Source of the DNA: Candidatus Bathyarchaeota archaeon
GTDB taxonomy: Archaea > Thermoproteota > Bathyarchaeia > Bathyarchaeales > WAQA01
NCBI GenBank assembly: GCA_015520475.1
Contig: WAQA01000039.1
Coordinates: forward strand, 1-9,039
Length of the DNA: 9,039 nt
Reading direction: 5' to 3'
This document shows positions 1 to 6,014 of the stretch, piece after piece. The first letter of the stretch is position 1; every line of letters starts with the position of its first letter. The position numbers and the translations under genes were made by a program. The notes under the pieces were generated by a model. The model had not been told where the DNA came from. It made no database searches and saw only the letters and a program-made list of their open reading frames with translations.

Positions 1-416
1 ATAAGAGACAGCCAGAGGACGCGCGAATCTCATTCAGGAAGATAGCGCAGAGACTTAAAGTTAGCGAGGCAACAATATTTGTGAGAGTAAAGAAACTTGT
101 CAATAAAGGGGTGATCAAGAAGTTTACGGCGATAGTGTCCCCGGAACATGTAGGTAAAAGACTTACAGCATTCATACTGATAGATGCAGACCCGAGAAAA
201 CTCGAGAAAGTATTTGAAGAATTGAAGGTTATAGATGACATCTATGAAATATATGATGTTACTGGAAGCTTCTCAGCTATACTGAAGATAAGAGCAAAGG
301 ACCATCAAGACTTAAAAAACATAATTGATAAGATAGGGTTAATTGATGGTGTGATAAAGACGGAGACGGCTCTTGTGCTAAAAAGCGTTAAGGAAGAGAC
401 GAAGATTAAGATTTAA
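1..416 (+). CDS. Lrp/AsnC-family transcriptional regulator (5' truncated by window edge)
   Basis: The reading frame is open from the first complete codon at position 3, so the gene begins upstream of the window. About 137 C-terminal residues are visible. The first 40 or so carry an Lrp-type winged helix-turn-helix, including ARISFRKIAQRL and the recognition-helix stretch VSEATIFVRVKKL. After a linker comes a RAM (AsnC ligand-binding) domain of the usual beta-alpha-beta-beta-alpha-beta pattern; its TGSFSAIL stretch lies where the family has its G-(R/D/S)-(Y/F)-D core. Lrp proteins are typically about 150 residues, so only 10 to 15 N-terminal residues are missing. Family members bind DNA as dimers or octamers and respond to amino acids or other small metabolites; the effector here cannot be told. 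An in-frame GTG at 81 lies within the HTH and is not a credible start. Two HTH-less RAM proteins occur later in the window. Confidence 0.9.
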   Translation, partial: KRQPEDARISFRKIAQRLKVSEATIFVRVKKLVNKGVIKKFTAIVSPEHVGKRLTAFILIDADPRKLEKVFEELKVIDDIYEIYDVTGSFSAILKIRAKDHQDLKNIIDKIGLIDGVIKTETALVLKSVKEETKIKI

Positions 417-418
417 AT
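406..418 (+). promoter_or_regulatory. Putative TATA promoter for the AK6-like kinase, overlapping the lrp stop codon
   Basis: An A/T-rich TTTAAAT element (412-418) covers the TAA stop of the preceding gene and lies about 20-25 nt upstream of the first ATG at 437. No Shine-Dalgarno sequence precedes that ATG. The spacing implies transcription beginning at or within a few nucleotides of the start codon, giving a leaderless or very short-leader mRNA. This is inference from spacing and base composition only. Confidence 0.4.
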
Positions 419-436
419 GTCCTCTAACAATCCAAG

Positions 437-1027
437 ATGAAGAATAGAATGGTGATTATTGTAACAGGCACCCCTGGAGTTGGAAAGACCACAATTTCAA
501 AGCTCTTAGCATCAAAGCTAAACGCTGAAATCATAAATATGGGGGATCTCATCAAGAGGGAAGGGCTCTTCATAGGTGTTGATGGGGAGCGTGATAGTCT
601 AATAGCCGATGAAGGGAGGCTATCAAAAAGAATTAAAGAGATAATTGTGGGTTGTAAAGGAACAATCATAATTGAGGGGCACTTTGCAGTGCATGTTACG
701 CCTCCTGAGATGACAGATATAGTATTTGTTCTCAGAAAGGATCCGGAAGAATTGAAACGTACACTTGAGAAGAGAGGATTCAAAGGGAAAAAACTTTGGG
801 AGAATATAGAAGCTGAAATATTAGATGTATGCCTCTGGGATTCAATAAGCATCCATGGAAAAGAGAAGGTATGCGAAATAGATGTAACAGAGAGAAAACC
901 TGAAGAAACAATAGAGGAGATCATCCAGATCCTGAGGGGAGAGAGAAGATGTCAGGTTGGAATAGTTGATTGGCTCAAAGAGATAGAGAGAAAAGGAAAG
1001 ATTGATGAGTATCTAGGAAAATTTTGA
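437..1027 (+). CDS. AK6/Fap7-type adenylate (nucleoside) kinase
   Basis: This is a 196-residue P-loop kinase of the AK6/Fap7 group, which transfers phosphate between ATP and AMP-like nucleotides and in archaea and eukaryotes also assists late small-subunit maturation near uS11. The Walker A motif GTPGVGKT is at residues 11-18. Next come a GERDSLIAD stretch (about 50-58), the IIIEGHFA strand-loop (77-84) that matches the family's hydrophobic-GH(Y/F)A motif, and RGF...LWENIEAEILD (113-130), the LID/NMP region with the ENIEAEI signature. A short C-terminal extension containing VDWL is common in archaeal members. Either ATG 437 or in-frame ATG 449 (residue 5) could be used; neither has an SD, consistent with leaderless initiation. 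It follows the Lrp gene by 20 nt. The ribosome-assembly role is family knowledge, not shown here; uS11 happens to be encoded 7 kb away in this window. Confidence 0.88.
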   Translation: MKNRMVIIVTGTPGVGKTTISKLLASKLNAEIINMGDLIKREGLFIGVDGERDSLIADEGRLSKRIKEIIVGCKGTIIIEGHFAVHVTPPEMTDIVFVLRKDPEELKRTLEKRGFKGKKLWENIEAEILDVCLWDSISIHGKEKVCEIDVTERKPEETIEEIIQILRGERRCQVGIVDWLKEIERKGKIDEYLGKF

Positions 1028-1121
1028 GGTTGATGAATAAAGATAACTTCAGCAATACTTCTCATCCGCTCCCATTTAAGATTATGCTGGAATGGCACTG
1101 ACAAATCATGGAGATGAGCCT

Positions 1122-1138
1122 GCCTGATAAAACCAGGC
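1122..1138. other. Small stem-loop between convergent genes
   Basis: GCCTG (1122-1126) and CAGGC (1134-1138) can pair around a 7-nt loop. On the minus strand the loop contains TTTT. It sits in the 126-nt gap between two convergent genes (kinase stop 1027, nuclease stop 1154), where 3' ends of both transcripts should lie. A role in termination or 3'-end stability is possible but weakly supported, because archaeal terminators depend mainly on U tracts. I see nothing else definite in this gap. Confidence 0.25.
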
Positions 1139-1153
1139 GTTAATAAATGCTTG

Positions 1154-1492
1154 TCAAATTAAACTTCGGATCATTTCAGACCTTGTTATTAAGCGGATTC
1201 CGCGGCGGTTCGCGTAGGCTTTGGCATGATCGCTGAACTTCTCAGCTATAAGTATCGGGTTTGAGTATCCGGCGTCGTCGGATGCCCTATCAATGTTTAT
1301 AACGATGTTAACGCCAACCGTTCTCTTCCAGTCCTTTATCCATACAGGATGTTTCTCGTTTCCCTTGGAGACCACCAGATCAAACTTTCTTGAGGAGCCT
1401 GAGTAACCTTCACAGCACACTTCACCCTCTAACCTATAACCTTTACTCTTAAAGTATCTCAATGCGAGATCAAATAGGCTAAGACTTTCCAT
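1154..1492 (-). CDS. Small Mrr-like PD-(D/E)XK nuclease-fold protein
   Basis: This is a 112-residue soluble protein. An N-terminal helix (about 4-18, ending FKSKGY) is followed by a strand containing E24. KFDLVV supplies an acidic residue (D38), and VWIKDWKR gives a D54-x-K56 pair where this fold places its (E/D/Q)-x-K. The C-terminal half (NPILIAEKFSDHAKAYANRRGIRLI, written here in part as FSDHAKAYA and RGIRLI) matches the Mrr-catalytic pattern in which a Ft..A..yA..~gI.Li segment follows the catalytic strand. A DNA-acting nuclease or a recombination/repair accessory role is inferred; substrate unknown. No methylase, specificity subunit or NTPase is nearby, so it is not an evident restriction system. 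The ATG at 1492 has a GGAG directly abutting it, too close for a normal SD; a T-rich element 35 nt upstream may be the promoter. Confidence 0.6.
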   Translation of the reverse strand: MESLSLFDLALRYFKSKGYRLEGEVCCEGYSGSSRKFDLVVSKGNEKHPVWIKDWKRTVGVNIVINIDRASDDAGYSNPILIAEKFSDHAKAYANRRGIRLITRSEMIRSLI

Positions 1493-1520
1493 CTCCTTAC
1501 TAAATAGAAGATAGGAAGTG

Positions 1521-1533
1521 TCCTAAAAAACTT
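1521..1533 (-). promoter_or_regulatory. Possible TATA element for the Mrr-like gene
   Basis: On the minus strand a run of six T flanked by AAG and AGG lies about 35 nt upstream of the ATG at 1492, within the 64-nt gap between this gene and the stop of the upstream membrane-protein gene. It would give a leader of roughly 8 nt. The match to an archaeal TATA box is poor, and read-through from the upstream gene is an equally good explanation. Confidence 0.2.
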
Positions 1534-1556
1534 AGCCAAGTCTATACCATTAAAGA

Positions 1557-2612
1557 TTATGATTTAGAGGAATGTTCAATCAGCAGCTTTATACCTATCC
1601 ACTGTGCAATGACGTATCCGATCAATATCTGAAGCCAGAAGGTTATGATTCTTATAAATACCGTTGCTGTTCCACTTATAGCTATTGGAACGCCGAGGAC
1701 GCTGTATAAACTTGACATGACAATCTCAACTAAGCCTACTGGTAATCCTATTGGAACTGTTTGAACAGCAACGCTTATCGAGTATACGATCAGGGATGTA
1801 TCGAATGGAACTGCAAAGCCAAGAGAATAGAAAACTAGCATAAATATGATTAGATGGAAGAACCATGCTGCGAGACTTAACATTACAGTCTTAACTAAGC
1901 CCTTAGGATTCGATTTAAGTATCTCCATTCCGTTACGAAGGGAGCTCAATGCATCAGCGATCTTTGTTCTCAACCTATCCATATCTATCCTTCCCCTCAA
2001 GATTATGGAGGCTGCCCTCAAGATTAAATCCAAAATCTTCATTGTTGCATCCTGCTTGATAGAGAAGTAAAAGATTGAGAAGATGAAAAGGGCTGTGCAG
2101 GCCTCAACTAGAATCAGCAGATTTAAAACGTAACCCTCTATCTTATATCTGAGGATTAAAGATAAGGATCCGAAGATTAATCCGACAAGAACGATCAATG
2201 TTGAGATTATTCTCTGACATACGGTTGAGGCTATTACCCTTCCAACTTGATTGATGGATCTCCTTGCTACTAAATAAACTCTTGTAGCTTCCCCCGTCAC
2301 CGTTTCAAAAGGTATCACCAAATCCACGAAATTAGCTAGGAAGCAGTATGTGAATGCTCTACGAAACCCCAGCTTCACTGCGAGTATGCTGAGAAGTTCA
2401 ACCCAAGCCATAGAATAGAAGGCTACGCTTAAAACCGCCGCGCATATAGCCAGAGAATAGTATATAAAATAATCTGTTAAGTTAACTCTCCGTATAACCT
2501 CCATTATATCAGTGAAACCGACGAAGAAGTACAGGTATAATATAAAGATTGATAAGCCTAGAAGTGTAAAGAGAATGACCTTCCAAGATGAAATACTCTT
2601 TTCCCTCTCCAC
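1557..2612 (-). CDS. UPF0104 / LPG-synthase-TM family integral membrane protein
   Basis: This is a multi-pass membrane protein with about seven to eight hydrophobic segments. The region around VIPFETVTGEATRVYL is the family's conserved P-x(n)-GE-xx-R loop, and a second conserved glycine/proline loop, VPIGLPVGLVE, lies near the C-terminus. This fits the UPF0104 family (lysylphosphatidylglycerol synthase TM region, PF03706-like), whose archaeal members lack the aminoacyl-transferase domain and are often called flippase-like. I chose GTG 2612 as start (351 residues): AGGTGG at 2622-2627 sits 9 nt upstream and a TATA element is placed to give a leader of about 37 nt. An in-frame GTG at 2666 would add 18 mostly polar residues but has no SD and lies too close to the TATA element. 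It is divergent from the epimerase gene, suggesting a link to sugar or lipid-linked sugar handling; substrate unknown. Confidence 0.82.
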   Translation of the reverse strand: MEREKSISSWKVILFTLLGLSIFILYLYFFVGFTDIMEVIRRVNLTDYFIYYSLAICAAVLSVAFYSMAWVELLSILAVKLGFRRAFTYCFLANFVDLVIPFETVTGEATRVYLVARRSINQVGRVIASTVCQRIISTLIVLVGLIFGSLSLILRYKIEGYVLNLLILVEACTALFIFSIFYFSIKQDATMKILDLILRAASIILRGRIDMDRLRTKIADALSSLRNGMEILKSNPKGLVKTVMLSLAAWFFHLIIFMLVFYSLGFAVPFDTSLIVYSISVAVQTVPIGLPVGLVEIVMSSLYSVLGVPIAISGTATVFIRIITFWLQILIGYVIAQWIGIKLLIEHSSKS

Positions 2613-2621
2613 TAAAAATAT

Positions 2622-2627
2622 CCACCT
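2622..2627 (-). promoter_or_regulatory. Shine-Dalgarno site deciding the start of the UPF0104 gene
   Basis: The minus strand reads AGGTGG 9 nt before GTG 2612. It is complementary to the CACCUC tail of archaeal 16S rRNA and supports starting at 2612 rather than at GTG 2666. Confidence 0.55.
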
Positions 2628-2669
2628 TTGCAGTAGAGGAGAACCATTCTCTTCTCTATTCAACACATG

Positions 2670-2680
2670 AATTATTTAAC
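2670..2680 (-). promoter_or_regulatory. TATA element of the UPF0104 gene
   Basis: The minus strand reads GTTAAATAATT, an archaeal TATA-type box. Transcription would start near 2649, downstream of the alternative GTG at 2666, which independently favours GTG 2612 as translation start. The position is inferred from the usual spacing of about 26 nt. Confidence 0.45.
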
Positions 2681-2682
2681 TT

Positions 2683-2812
2683 TGTCGGCGGGAGATACCT
2701 ATCCGAAAGGCCTGTTCAAGATCTTCATCAAATCGCTTAAGGAAACCAGTGGCTAAAGCCATGGGCGGTTGACATCCTAAAGGAATAATGCTGGGGAACG
2801 TGAGGAGATACC
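2683..2812. other. GC-richer noncoding segment of unknown nature
   Basis: This part of the 2667-2881 gap is about 50% G+C by my count, while the following 48 bases are about 20%. No frame gives a credible protein. It contains a stem (TGGC 2750-2753 with GCCA 2758-2761, TAAA loop) extended across an internal loop by AACC 2744-2747 with GGTT 2767-2770. A 9-bp direct repeat, GGAGATACC, lies at 2691-2699 and 2804-2812. It could be a small structured RNA, a decayed mobile-element end, or chance. I do not recognise it as a known RNA. Confidence 0.3.
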
Positions 2813-2850
2813 AAAATATGTATCTAAAATGATTTATTCAATAAGCACAG

Positions 2851-2860
2851 TATAATATAT
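2851..2860 (+). promoter_or_regulatory. TATA element for the epimerase-kinase operon
   Basis: TATAATATAT lies 22-31 nt upstream of ATG 2882. With standard archaeal spacing, transcription would begin at about the start codon itself, so the message may be leaderless. An SD-like GGTGAT (2869-2874) also precedes the ATG by 7 nt; it would lie in the RNA only if a more upstream element (for example around 2831-2838, TTTATTCA) is used. Confidence 0.5.
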
Positions 2861-2881
2861 CCCGGATGGTGATTGGGTAAG

Positions 2882-3799
2882 ATGGGTGTTCTCGTCACTG
2901 GTGGATGCGGCTTCATAGGAAGTAACCTTGTGGAGAGGCTGGTTAAGGAAGGCTATAACGTGACAGTATTCGATAATCTATCAACCGGGAATACAGCGAA
3001 TATTGAGGGTTTGAATGTTAAATTTTATAATAGAACATATGATCATCTCGGATCTCTAAATCTGGATTTTGACGTAATATTCCATCTTGGAATACCATCG
3101 TCATCTCCGATGTATAAGCGGAACCCGCAGCTAGTAGGCTTAGCAATCAACGATGCAATAAAAATCTTCGAATATGCAAAGATGAAAGGATCCAAGGTGG
3201 TCTATGCGAGCAGTAGTAGCATATATAACGGGAACAAGCCACCATACAGGGAGGATATGCCTATTCACGTAACGGACTATTACACCGAATGCAGATATGC
3301 AATTGAGAGAATCGCGAAGTTATATAATATATTATATGGCGTTAAATCTGTTGGGTTGAGGTTCTTCAGCGTTTATGGACCAAAAGAGACATATAAAGGG
3401 CCATACGCAAATATTGTGTCACAGTTTCTTTGGTTAATGCTTAAGGATGAACCGCCCATCATATATGGTGATGGAAGCCAGACGAGAGACTTCATACATG
3501 TCGCCGACGTGGTTGAGGCTCTTATGCTCTCAATGAAGAAGGACTTTGAATGTGAAATATTCAATGTTGGAACGGGCGTAGCTCATAGCTTTAATGATGT
3601 AGTGGATCTTCTCAATGAAGCCTTAAATAAGAATATAAAGCCAATCTACAAACCTAACCCTATAAAGAACTATGTTTATCATACGTTGGCCGATACATCC
3701 AAAGCCGAGAGAGTCCTAGGCTTTAAAGCGAAGATAACTCTGAAGGAAGGAATAGATCAACTGATCCGAGAAGCAAAAGGTAGAGAGGAGCTAAAATAA
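2882..3799 (+). CDS. NAD-dependent nucleotide-sugar epimerase/dehydratase (extended SDR)
   Basis: This 305-residue extended short-chain dehydrogenase/reductase resembles the UDP-glucose 4-epimerase/dehydratase group. The Rossmann motif GGCGFIG is at residues 7-13, and D31 at the end of strand 2 points to NAD rather than NADP. FHLG (67-70), the serine run SSSS (110-113) and YGDGSQTRDFIHV (195-207) are typical. The catalytic Tyr-Lys motif appears as YTECR (134-138), i.e. YxxxR instead of YxxxK. I chose ATG 2882 because the protein then begins directly with strand 1 (MGVLVTGG); TTG 2873 would only add three residues and would overlap the SD-like GGTGAT. The exact sugar is not deducible. A kinase gene starts 3 nt after its stop, so the two are surely co-transcribed. 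The family activates or isomerises NDP-sugars for glycans and glycolipids in the cytoplasm. Confidence 0.88.
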   Translation: MGVLVTGGCGFIGSNLVERLVKEGYNVTVFDNLSTGNTANIEGLNVKFYNRTYDHLGSLNLDFDVIFHLGIPSSSPMYKRNPQLVGLAINDAIKIFEYAKMKGSKVVYASSSSIYNGNKPPYREDMPIHVTDYYTECRYAIERIAKLYNILYGVKSVGLRFFSVYGPKETYKGPYANIVSQFLWLMLKDEPPIIYGDGSQTRDFIHVADVVEALMLSMKKDFECEIFNVGTGVAHSFNDVVDLLNEALNKNIKPIYKPNPIKNYVYHTLADTSKAERVLGFKAKITLKEGIDQLIREAKGREELK

Positions 3800-3802
3800 A
3801 AC

Positions 3803-4804
3803 ATGCTTGTGACGTGTACTGGGATAATAGTGGTGGATCTAATAGCAGCGGATCTCCCAAAGATATCGGATCCTGGAGAGCTGACATACACTGAAAGAAG
3901 CATAGAGGTTCATATAGGCGGCCACGCAGCCAACGTCTCGATTGACCTAATGAAACTAGGTATGAGAAGCGGAGAGGTAAGTATAGTTGGAGCTGTTGGA
4001 AGAGATCTCTTTGGAGATTATGTTGAGTCTGTCTTAGCAGAGTATAATGTTGTCAGTCACCTCCAGAGGATTGAGGAGACGGGAACATCCAAAGATTTAA
4101 TATTGGTTGTTAGGGGAGAGGATAGAAGATATCACGCTGACATCGGCGCCAATAAATATCTCAGTAGAGATCACGTTCTCCAAGTCTTGAATGAGGAGAG
4201 GCCATTAATCTTCTATGTTGGAGGAGTCGGCCTCTTGGGGAGACTGGACAGGGATCTACCGGAGATATTAAGGATGGCTAAAGAGAGGGGATGCATCACA
4301 TTCATTGATCCCGTAGCACCATATAAAAGCGGATGGAACATTATTGTTCCCTCTCTAAGATTCACAGATATATTCCATTGTAACGGTCTGGAAGCAAAAG
4401 AGATAACTGGGAAGGTGAACCCGGATGATGCGATTAAAGAAATCTTAGATCTCGGAGTTAAACTTGCAATTATAAGTCTAGGAGAGGAGGGTGTAGTGGC
4501 GTCAACAAGAGAAGTGTTGGTTAAGATGCCGGCGTTCGATGTTCCAACTGTTGATCCTACAGGGGCCGGTGATGCATTCTGTGCAGGGATTATACATAAT
4601 ATTATCCGAAAGATGAGGGATAAACTTGACATATTCTCTAGAGAAGCGTTGATTGATACTTTAATGGTTGGAGAGGCTTCTGGAGCTGCATGTGTAACAA
4701 TGGTCGGAACAACGACAGGGGTTACAGAGAGTAATGTTAGAAGATTAATAGAGGTGCAGGGTCGGAGAGTGCTAGAGAAAACCCATATCGAACAAAACAT
4801 CTGA
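3803..4804 (+). CDS. PfkB/ribokinase-family carbohydrate or nucleoside kinase
   Basis: This 333-residue protein has the full PfkB architecture. The N-terminal GG signature GGHAANVS (39-46) contacts the sugar, VGAVGRDLFG (62-71) is the usual second landmark, and an N-x-x-E (N194-E197, in HCNGLEAKE) binds Mg-phosphate. ISLGEEGV (225-232) precedes the nucleotide site. DPTGAGDAF (251-259) supplies the anion hole and catalytic base D257. It phosphorylates a hydroxymethyl group of a sugar, nucleoside or inositol-like substrate with ATP; the exact substrate cannot be read from sequence. Its ATG is 3 nt after the epimerase stop, with AGAGGAG about 12 nt upstream inside the epimerase gene. The pairing suggests a shared sugar pathway. 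The gene converges on an oxidoreductase gene 26 nt away. Confidence 0.88.
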   Translation: MLVTCTGIIVVDLIAADLPKISDPGELTYTERSIEVHIGGHAANVSIDLMKLGMRSGEVSIVGAVGRDLFGDYVESVLAEYNVVSHLQRIEETGTSKDLILVVRGEDRRYHADIGANKYLSRDHVLQVLNEERPLIFYVGGVGLLGRLDRDLPEILRMAKERGCITFIDPVAPYKSGWNIIVPSLRFTDIFHCNGLEAKEITGKVNPDDAIKEILDLGVKLAIISLGEEGVVASTREVLVKMPAFDVPTVDPTGAGDAFCAGIIHNIIRKMRDKLDIFSREALIDTLMVGEASGAACVTMVGTTTGVTESNVRRLIEVQGRRVLEKTHIEQNI

Positions 4805-4807
4805 GTC

Positions 4808-4827
4808 AGGAAAGAGGGGGAGGAGGA
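4808..4827 (+). other. Polypurine tract between convergent genes
   Basis: The 26-nt gap between the stop codons of the PfkB kinase and the Gfo/Idh gene contains a 20-nt run of only A and G. The minus-strand transcript would end in a C/U-rich tract, which might help release polymerase, but there is no strong U run. Its function is unknown. Confidence 0.25.
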
Positions 4828-4830
4828 TGG

Positions 4831-5907
4831 CTATCGTCCAGCCAGCTTATCCATTAAACTCTTATACTTATCTCTACTTATAGGAAAGGATACGGGTTTC
4901 TCTTCAAAGCTTGAGAGGATGATTGCGTTAACCATCTCAAGTGATGCGCGTCCTTCCTCTCCTGGAACCCTCGGATCTCTATCTGTAAGGATGGCCTCAG
5001 CAAAATCGTTTATTACAGACTGATGATTAAAGGATCCTGCACCCTCCACCTTTACCTCTTTAAGTTCAACCTCTGGTTTAACTCCTTCAGCAATATATTC
5101 CTTAACAGACCTCTCCAGTAAGCCCACTTTAAGGGATTCATCCTCATTAAGTATCTTTCCTCTATCACCGTAAATCTCATATCTTATCGCTTTATAGATG
5201 TCTACTGTGCTGAGCTGGATTATTCCGTGGGCTCCATTCTCAAAGATTAAAGCTGCACTGGCTATGTCTTCAACTTCAATATTATGGAGGGTCGTGCTGA
5301 TCCATCCTTGGAGCTTCTTAGGTTTGCCTACAAGCCACTGGAATATATCAATGAAGTGTATCCCTTGGTTTATTAGGACTCCTCCTCCCTCAGTAGCCCA
5401 TTTTCCCCTCCAAGCGTCGCGATTATAATATTTCTGATCTCTATAGATGCAGATCTCCATACATGCCCGTATTATTGACCCTATCCTTCCCTCCGCTATA
5501 AGCCTCTTCATCTCTAGATAGAGGGGATTAAATCTGAACTGGAAGACAACGCCTAACTTTAAGCCTCTCTTTTTAGCCTCCTCTATCATTTGATCCGCCT
5601 CTACAACTGAGAGGGCCATGGGCTTCTCAACTAGAACATGCTTCTCATATTCTATTGCCTTCAACGCCATAGGTGCATGGAGAAAATGGGGGGTGCAGAT
5701 GGTTACGGCGTCAACGTCGCCTCTTTCAAGCATATCCTCATAGTTCCTGTACCATTCAACATTGTATTTTTCAGCGACGGATATTCCTACCTCCTCATTA
5801 ATGTCGGCTACGGCAACCAGCTCAGCGTTCTCCACATCACTAATGGCTCTGAGATGAGCCTGTCCAATACCCTTCAATCCTATAACGCCGAAATTTACCT
5901 TTCCCAT
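4831..5907 (-). CDS. Gfo/Idh/MocA-family NAD(P)-dependent oxidoreductase
   Basis: This 358-residue protein is of standard family length. An N-terminal Rossmann fold begins FGVIGLKGIG (6-15), a GxxGxG-type nucleotide loop, and D35 in VADIN follows strand 2, favouring NAD. The family signature EKP is at 94-96; K95 is the usual catalytic lysine. The C-terminal alpha/beta domain starts near 125, with WRGKW (166-170) and the strongly conserved GGGVLINQGIHFID (174-187), in which H184 and D187 line the active site. Members oxidise or reduce hydroxyls of sugars, inositols or nucleotide sugars; the aromatic-rich YYNRDAWRG segment is seen in many sugar dehydrogenases but does not fix the substrate. It is convergent with the epimerase-kinase pair, so not in the same transcript, but plausibly the same chemistry. 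The ATG at 5907 has only a weak GTGATG upstream. Confidence 0.88.
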   Translation of the reverse strand: MGKVNFGVIGLKGIGQAHLRAISDVENAELVAVADINEEVGISVAEKYNVEWYRNYEDMLERGDVDAVTICTPHFLHAPMALKAIEYEKHVLVEKPMALSVVEADQMIEEAKKRGLKLGVVFQFRFNPLYLEMKRLIAEGRIGSIIRACMEICIYRDQKYYNRDAWRGKWATEGGGVLINQGIHFIDIFQWLVGKPKKLQGWISTTLHNIEVEDIASAALIFENGAHGIIQLSTVDIYKAIRYEIYGDRGKILNEDESLKVGLLERSVKEYIAEGVKPEVELKEVKVEGAGSFNHQSVINDFAEAILTDRDPRVPGEEGRASLEMVNAIILSSFEEKPVSFPISRDKYKSLMDKLAGR

Positions 5908-5970
5908 AACATCACAACCATGGTGGATTTATTCATATCATAAAGCTGAAGCATCTAATAAAGCTAGAGA

Positions 5971-5983
5971 GTTAAATTTTAAC
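5971..5983. promoter_or_regulatory. A/T-rich palindrome upstream of the Gfo/Idh gene
   Basis: GTTAAATTTTAAC is a perfect 6-bp inverted repeat with a single central base, about 65 nt upstream of ATG 5907 in the 107-nt gap. On the minus strand it also resembles a TATA box, which would place transcription near 5950. A closer alternative TATA candidate lies at 5931-5946. It may be the promoter, an operator, or both; with such A/T content it could be chance. Confidence 0.3.
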
Positions 5984-6014
5984 CTGTCATTTTCTCCGGG
6001 TGTTGAGTTTCTAT

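Noticed and set aside
424..924. Long open frame antisense to the AK6-like kinase
   Set aside because: It lies fully opposite a gene with intact family motifs, is Ser/Ile/Pro-rich without a recognisable domain, and has no promoter or SD.
1031..1101. Possible C/D-box sRNA (TGATGA at 1031, CTGA at 1098-1101)
   Set aside because: No internal D' and C' boxes at suitable distances and no flanking terminal stem; the spacing of about 70 nt without internal boxes does not fit an archaeal C/D sRNA. The reverse strand offers only degenerate boxes.
2691..2812. Intact small transposable element bounded by the 9-bp direct repeat
   Set aside because: No terminal inverted repeats or transposase fragment are visible inside; the direct repeat alone is insufficient, so it is kept only as a possibility.
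4213..4800. 195-codon open frame antisense to the PfkB kinase
   Set aside because: It is the complement of clear PfkB coding sequence including the DPTGAGD motif; composition is typical of an antisense shadow.
5638..5943. Open frame on the plus strand across the start of the Gfo/Idh gene
   Set aside because: It is antisense to the conserved Rossmann domain and EKP motif and shows no domain of its own.
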